Source: Flavobacterium aquatile LMG 4008 = ATCC 11947 (GTDB taxonomy: Bacteria > Bacteroidota > Bacteroidia > Flavobacteriales > Flavobacteriaceae). From it: DNA of 64,000 bases. A model generated the notes under the pieces. That model did no database searches, was not told the origin of the DNA, and saw nothing but the letters and a program-made list of their open reading frames with translations. Numbering within the stretch: position 1 is the first letter of the stretch; each line of letters opens with the position of its first letter. Location of the stretch: the NCBI RefSeq assembly GCF_000757385.1, contig NZ_JRHH01000001.1, positions 496,001 through 560,000 on the forward strand, read 5' to 3'. A program made the translations under genes and the position numbers. Positions 61,392 through 64,000 of the stretch are shown piece by piece.

Positions 61392-61473
61392 ACTCATTTT
61401 TTATACTTTTTTAAGATTTGAAACTCATTATTAAATTGGAGAAAGCAACTGTAACAGGTTGCTTTTTTTATTG
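61392..61473 (+). ncRNA. Candidate small RNA with own promoter and terminator
   Basis: About 80 nt from the predicted start (7 nt after the -7 box) to the end of the U-run. It contains two near-copies of GA/AACTCATT (61391-61398 and 61421-61428) ahead of the hairpin AAAGCAACTGTAACAGGTTGC and T7. No ATG or reading frame is present. Function unknown, and existence is inferred from promoter plus terminator geometry. Confidence 0.45.
61443..61471 (+). terminator. Intrinsic terminator before the ABC exporter gene
   Basis: AAAGCAAC (61443-61450) pairs with GTTGCTTT (about 61459-61466), followed by a T-run. Confidence 0.85.
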
Positions 61474-61531
61474 TTTTTTATTTCAAAACTAATTTTTAAA
61501 GTCTTATTTTTGATAAATACTTCACATTAAT

Positions 61532-63310
61532 ATGACTTTATCGGCACTTTATAAAAAAATCTCTCCGTTTGTTAAACCTTATAAAAAATTGGTGGTTGCA
61601 ACATTACTGCTAACTTTTTTAGGTTCATTTGCCGCACAAGTAAATGCATTGATTTTAAAATACACCGTAGATTCTATAAGTGAATTGATGGTTGCCGGCG
61701 AGCCATTATCGAAAGGATTTTATTTGCTTACTGTAATTAGTATTGTGTTGTTATCCAAAGAGTTGTTGTATTCTATAATTCAATTTGGACAAAAATTTTA
61801 TGGTGAGAAACTCCGCATTTACATCACAAGAGATATTTCGCAAACTATCGTAGAAAAAATTCTCACTTATAGAATGGAATTTTACACATCATCAGAAAAT
61901 GAAAGTGGAAAATTGCAAACGCGTATCGATTTAGGAATTAGTAGTTTAACACGATTAGTTCAAAATTTCTTTATTGATATTTTACCCTTATTTGCAAATG
62001 CTTTTGTGGCTTTAATTATAATGTTTTACGCAAATTTCTATGTCGGATTGGTGAGTTTGTGTATTATACCGATATATTTTTATATCAGTCAATTGCAAGC
62101 TACAAAGTTGAGTGGTTTTAGAAGGCGAATGCGCAATTATCGTGAAACTAAAAACAACGGAATCATCAGTTTAATTGAATCGATTACTGTCATAAAATCG
62201 TTTGTTCGCGAACCAATGGAAGCCGATCGCCACAAGAAAATTCAATTCGACATGACCGAAAATCAGATGCAAACTAGAAAAACCAGCTTTATATTTGATA
62301 GTGTAAAAGGTTTTGTAGAACAAATTGGAGTTGTTGTAATCATTATTCTCACAGCTTATTTTGTACTAAATGGTTCGATGACAATTGGTGCAATCATGTT
62401 TCATATTATGTTATTCAACAACGTTTCTGCTCCAATAAGACAATTGCATCGAATTTACGATGAGGTAAATGATGCACTAATTTATTCTGAAGGTTTTTTC
62501 GATATTTTAGAATCTGAAAAAGAAAAAGAAGTAAGCGGCAGCTTTATTCCTGAGAAAATCACTGGTTTGATAGAAATTAAAAATGTCGATTTTGTGTATC
62601 CAAATGGAACGCAAGCGCTTTGGGATATAAATTTCAAAATTAGACCAAACGAAACTACTGCTTTGGTAGGATTAAGTGGCGCAGGAAAAAGTACTATCAT
62701 CAATTTATTGGATAAATTTTATTTGCCAACAGCAGGAACAATTTATTTAGATGGTGTTGATTTATTCGATTATGATACTGATTTTCTTAGAAAAAACATC
62801 GGATTGGTTTTACAAAAAAATCATATTTTTAAAGGAACAATCGCCGATAATATTCTTTACGGAAAACCAGATGCGACGCAATTAGAAATCGAAGCGGCAT
62901 CTAAGCAAGCTTACATTCATGACCAAATTATGCAATTGCCTAATGGTTATAATTCGGATGCCCATTTGCTTTCAGGCGGACAACAACAACGTATTGCAAT
63001 TGCACGATTATTTTTAAAAAATCCACCTATTATTTTTCTCGACGAACCAACCGCAAGTTTGGATGCAATTGCTACCGAACAGATTAAAAATTCATTAGAC
63101 GCCATTAAAAAAGACCGAACCGTAATTATCATTTCGCATAGCATTTCTCAAATAATTGATGCTTCACATATCGTAGTTTTAGAAAAAGGTAAAGCCGTAG
63201 AAAATGGCTCACACGACGATTTGTATCAATTGAAAGGACCGTATTTCGAAATATTTACAGCGATGGCAAATAGTTTAAACATCGATAAAATCACACAGAC
63301 TTTCGATTGA
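61532..63310 (+). CDS. ABC exporter, fused permease-ATPase
   Basis: A 592-aa half-transporter. Six transmembrane helices (about residues 15-310), then the nucleotide-binding domain: Walker A GLSGAGKST, signature LLSGGQQQRIAIARL and Walker B IIFLDEPTASLD, H-loop IIISHSIS. It differs from the exporter at 36117 in the linker and signature (GGQQQR). Substrate unknown. It begins after a terminator and is probably monocistronic. Confidence 0.92.
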   Translation: MTLSALYKKISPFVKPYKKLVVATLLLTFLGSFAAQVNALILKYTVDSISELMVAGEPLSKGFYLLTVISIVLLSKELLYSIIQFGQKFYGEKLRIYITRDISQTIVEKILTYRMEFYTSSENESGKLQTRIDLGISSLTRLVQNFFIDILPLFANAFVALIIMFYANFYVGLVSLCIIPIYFYISQLQATKLSGFRRRMRNYRETKNNGIISLIESITVIKSFVREPMEADRHKKIQFDMTENQMQTRKTSFIFDSVKGFVEQIGVVVIIILTAYFVLNGSMTIGAIMFHIMLFNNVSAPIRQLHRIYDEVNDALIYSEGFFDILESEKEKEVSGSFIPEKITGLIEIKNVDFVYPNGTQALWDINFKIRPNETTALVGLSGAGKSTIINLLDKFYLPTAGTIYLDGVDLFDYDTDFLRKNIGLVLQKNHIFKGTIADNILYGKPDATQLEIEAASKQAYIHDQIMQLPNGYNSDAHLLSGGQQQRIAIARLFLKNPPIIFLDEPTASLDAIATEQIKNSLDAIKKDRTVIIISHSISQIIDASHIVVLEKGKAVENGSHDDLYQLKGPYFEIFTAMANSLNIDKITQTFD

Positions 63311-63386
63311 TTTCAAATTATTTTTTAAATTACGATTATTAAAAATAGGAACTTAAAATAATTCAAAATCCAAACAAAATTATCAT

Positions 63387-63394
63387 TACTTTTG
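63387..63394 (+). promoter_or_regulatory. TAnnTTTG -7 box before the aminotransferase gene
   Basis: TACTTTTG, 27 nt before the ATG at 63421. No TTG at the expected spacing. Confidence 0.45.
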
Positions 63395-63420
63395 CATCGT
63401 TTTAAAACAACATATTTATC

Positions 63421-64000
63421 ATGGTAAAAGATTTATTTGAAAGAATACAAAACAATAAAGGACCATTAGGAAAATGGGCATCTCAAGCAGAAGGTTACTT
63501 TGTTTTTCCAAAACTAGAAGGAGAACTTGGACCAAGAATGCAATTTCAAGGGAAAAATATTTTGAACTGGAGTTTGAACGACTACTTAGGTCTAGCCAAT
63601 CATCCAGAAGTTCGTAAAGCCGATGCAGAAGCTGCTGCTCAATATGGTGCGGCATATCCGATGGGTGCACGAATGATGAGCGGTCATACTGATGCTCACG
63701 AACAACTTGAAAAAGAATTAGCTGCTTTTGTAATGAAAGAATCGGCTTATTTATTAAACTTTGGATACCAAGGAATTATGTCATGTATTGACGCTTTGGT
63801 TACTAAAAACGATATTATTGTTTATGATGTAGATGCACACGCTTGTATTATCGATGGTGTTCGTCTTCACATGGGAAAACGTTTTACATACAAACATAAC
63901 GACATGGAAAGCATGGAGAAAAATCTTCAACGTGCTACCAAAATGGCTACAGAAACTGGTGGTGGAATTTTATTTATCACTGAAGGAGTTTTCGGAATGC
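63421..64000 (+). CDS. Alpha-oxoamine synthase family PLP enzyme (serine palmitoyltransferase-like), 3' end outside window
   Basis: The first 193 residues of a fold-type I PLP enzyme of the AOS family, cut by the window edge. NWSLNDYLGLANHPEVRKAD, GARMMSGHTDAHEQLEKELA and the cofactor-stacking His in VDAHACIIDGVRLH match serine palmitoyltransferase, KBL and BioF. In Bacteroidota this N-terminal form (VKDLFERIQNNKGPLGKWA) belongs to the sphingolipid-forming serine palmitoyltransferase or a paralogue; the Schiff-base lysine lies beyond the window, so the choice between them is not settled. Confidence 0.88.
   Translation, partial: MVKDLFERIQNNKGPLGKWASQAEGYFVFPKLEGELGPRMQFQGKNILNWSLNDYLGLANHPEVRKADAEAAAQYGAAYPMGARMMSGHTDAHEQLEKELAAFVMKESAYLLNFGYQGIMSCIDALVTKNDIIVYDVDAHACIIDGVRLHMGKRFTYKHNDMESMEKNLQRATKMATETGGGILFITEGVFGM

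Larger units (their letters stand above)
61193..61531 (+). other. Intergenic stretch with sRNA candidate
   Basis: 339 nt without a convincing gene. It begins with a short imperfect palindrome CACGTaaaactACGTG (61206-61221), then A/T-rich sequence with a poly-A tract, then a promoter at 61357-61385 and a terminator at 61443-61471 bracketing a candidate small RNA, and finally the leader of the ABC exporter. Confidence 0.7.

Overview
The window reads as a chromosomal segment of a Flavobacteriaceae member, most likely Flavobacterium or a close relative. It is AT-rich, and several genes are preceded by the Bacteroidota promoter pattern TTG-N(16-19)-TAnnTTTG. It also holds Bacteroidota-typical families: DUF493/DUF4290, DUF5686, DUF3667, DUF4199, a SusC/FecA-like TonB-dependent receptor, 7TMR-DISM hybrid kinase, a CarB without its allosteric domain and a MurA with Asp at the catalytic Cys position. 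Species-level identity cannot be read by eye.

Layout. (1) 1-4850: probable end of a mobile island abutting the 3' end of a tRNA-Met(CAT) gene (4892-4965, minus). It carries an excisionase-like HTH gene, a Toprim primase-like gene that has lost all four zinc ligands, a short RadC, and an 808-aa HD plus Hsp90-type ATPase protein that looks like conflict/defence cargo. The first three genes look clearly more GC-rich than the rest. (2) 5100-16400: core housekeeping: START-like protein, class IV aminotransferase, YqgE, HU, fmt, recQ, a MepB-like gene and a P-loop gene, then DUF493-DUF4290-murA, a lipoprotein and a TauE-type exporter. (3) 16400-26200: DUF5686 outer-membrane protein, aroQ, three related small beta-barrel proteins, xerD, an orphan PAS histidine kinase, then rny, a probable 6S RNA, zapA and a coiled-coil gene. 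(4) 26300-36100: M23 peptidase, TonB-dependent receptor, an EF-hand-like lipoprotein whose 3' end is duplicated as a broken remnant, small membrane proteins, S41 peptidase, AraC regulator and DUF2971 protein. (5) 36100-52300: ABC exporter, phosphohexomutase, glycosyltransferase, DUF4199, rpmE2, a GlmU-like nucleotidyltransferase, mtaB, a lytic transglycosylase, rpmH and carB. (6) 52330-54990: a compact, very AT-rich three-gene operon (Cas2/SinR-like small protein, DUF3696 AAA ATPase, unknown 298-aa protein) with overlapping start/stop codons, its own promoter and imperfect inverted repeats at its ends. (7) 55000-64000: a carboxypeptidase-regulatory-domain protein, DEAD-box helicase, rdgB, a large hybrid sensor kinase, a candidate sRNA, a second ABC exporter and the start of an alpha-oxoamine synthase (serine palmitoyltransferase-like) gene cut by the window edge.

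The best candidate for an undescribed system is the three-gene cassette at 52561-54892. The second is the HD-Hsp90 ATPase protein in the tRNA-associated island. Both calls rest on domain recognition and gene context. Neither has been checked against a database here. Smaller observations include three copies of a dispersed structured intergenic repeat, a candidate sRNA with its own promoter and terminator at about 61392-61473, and an inverted-repeat pair around a shared terminator at 47677-47797.
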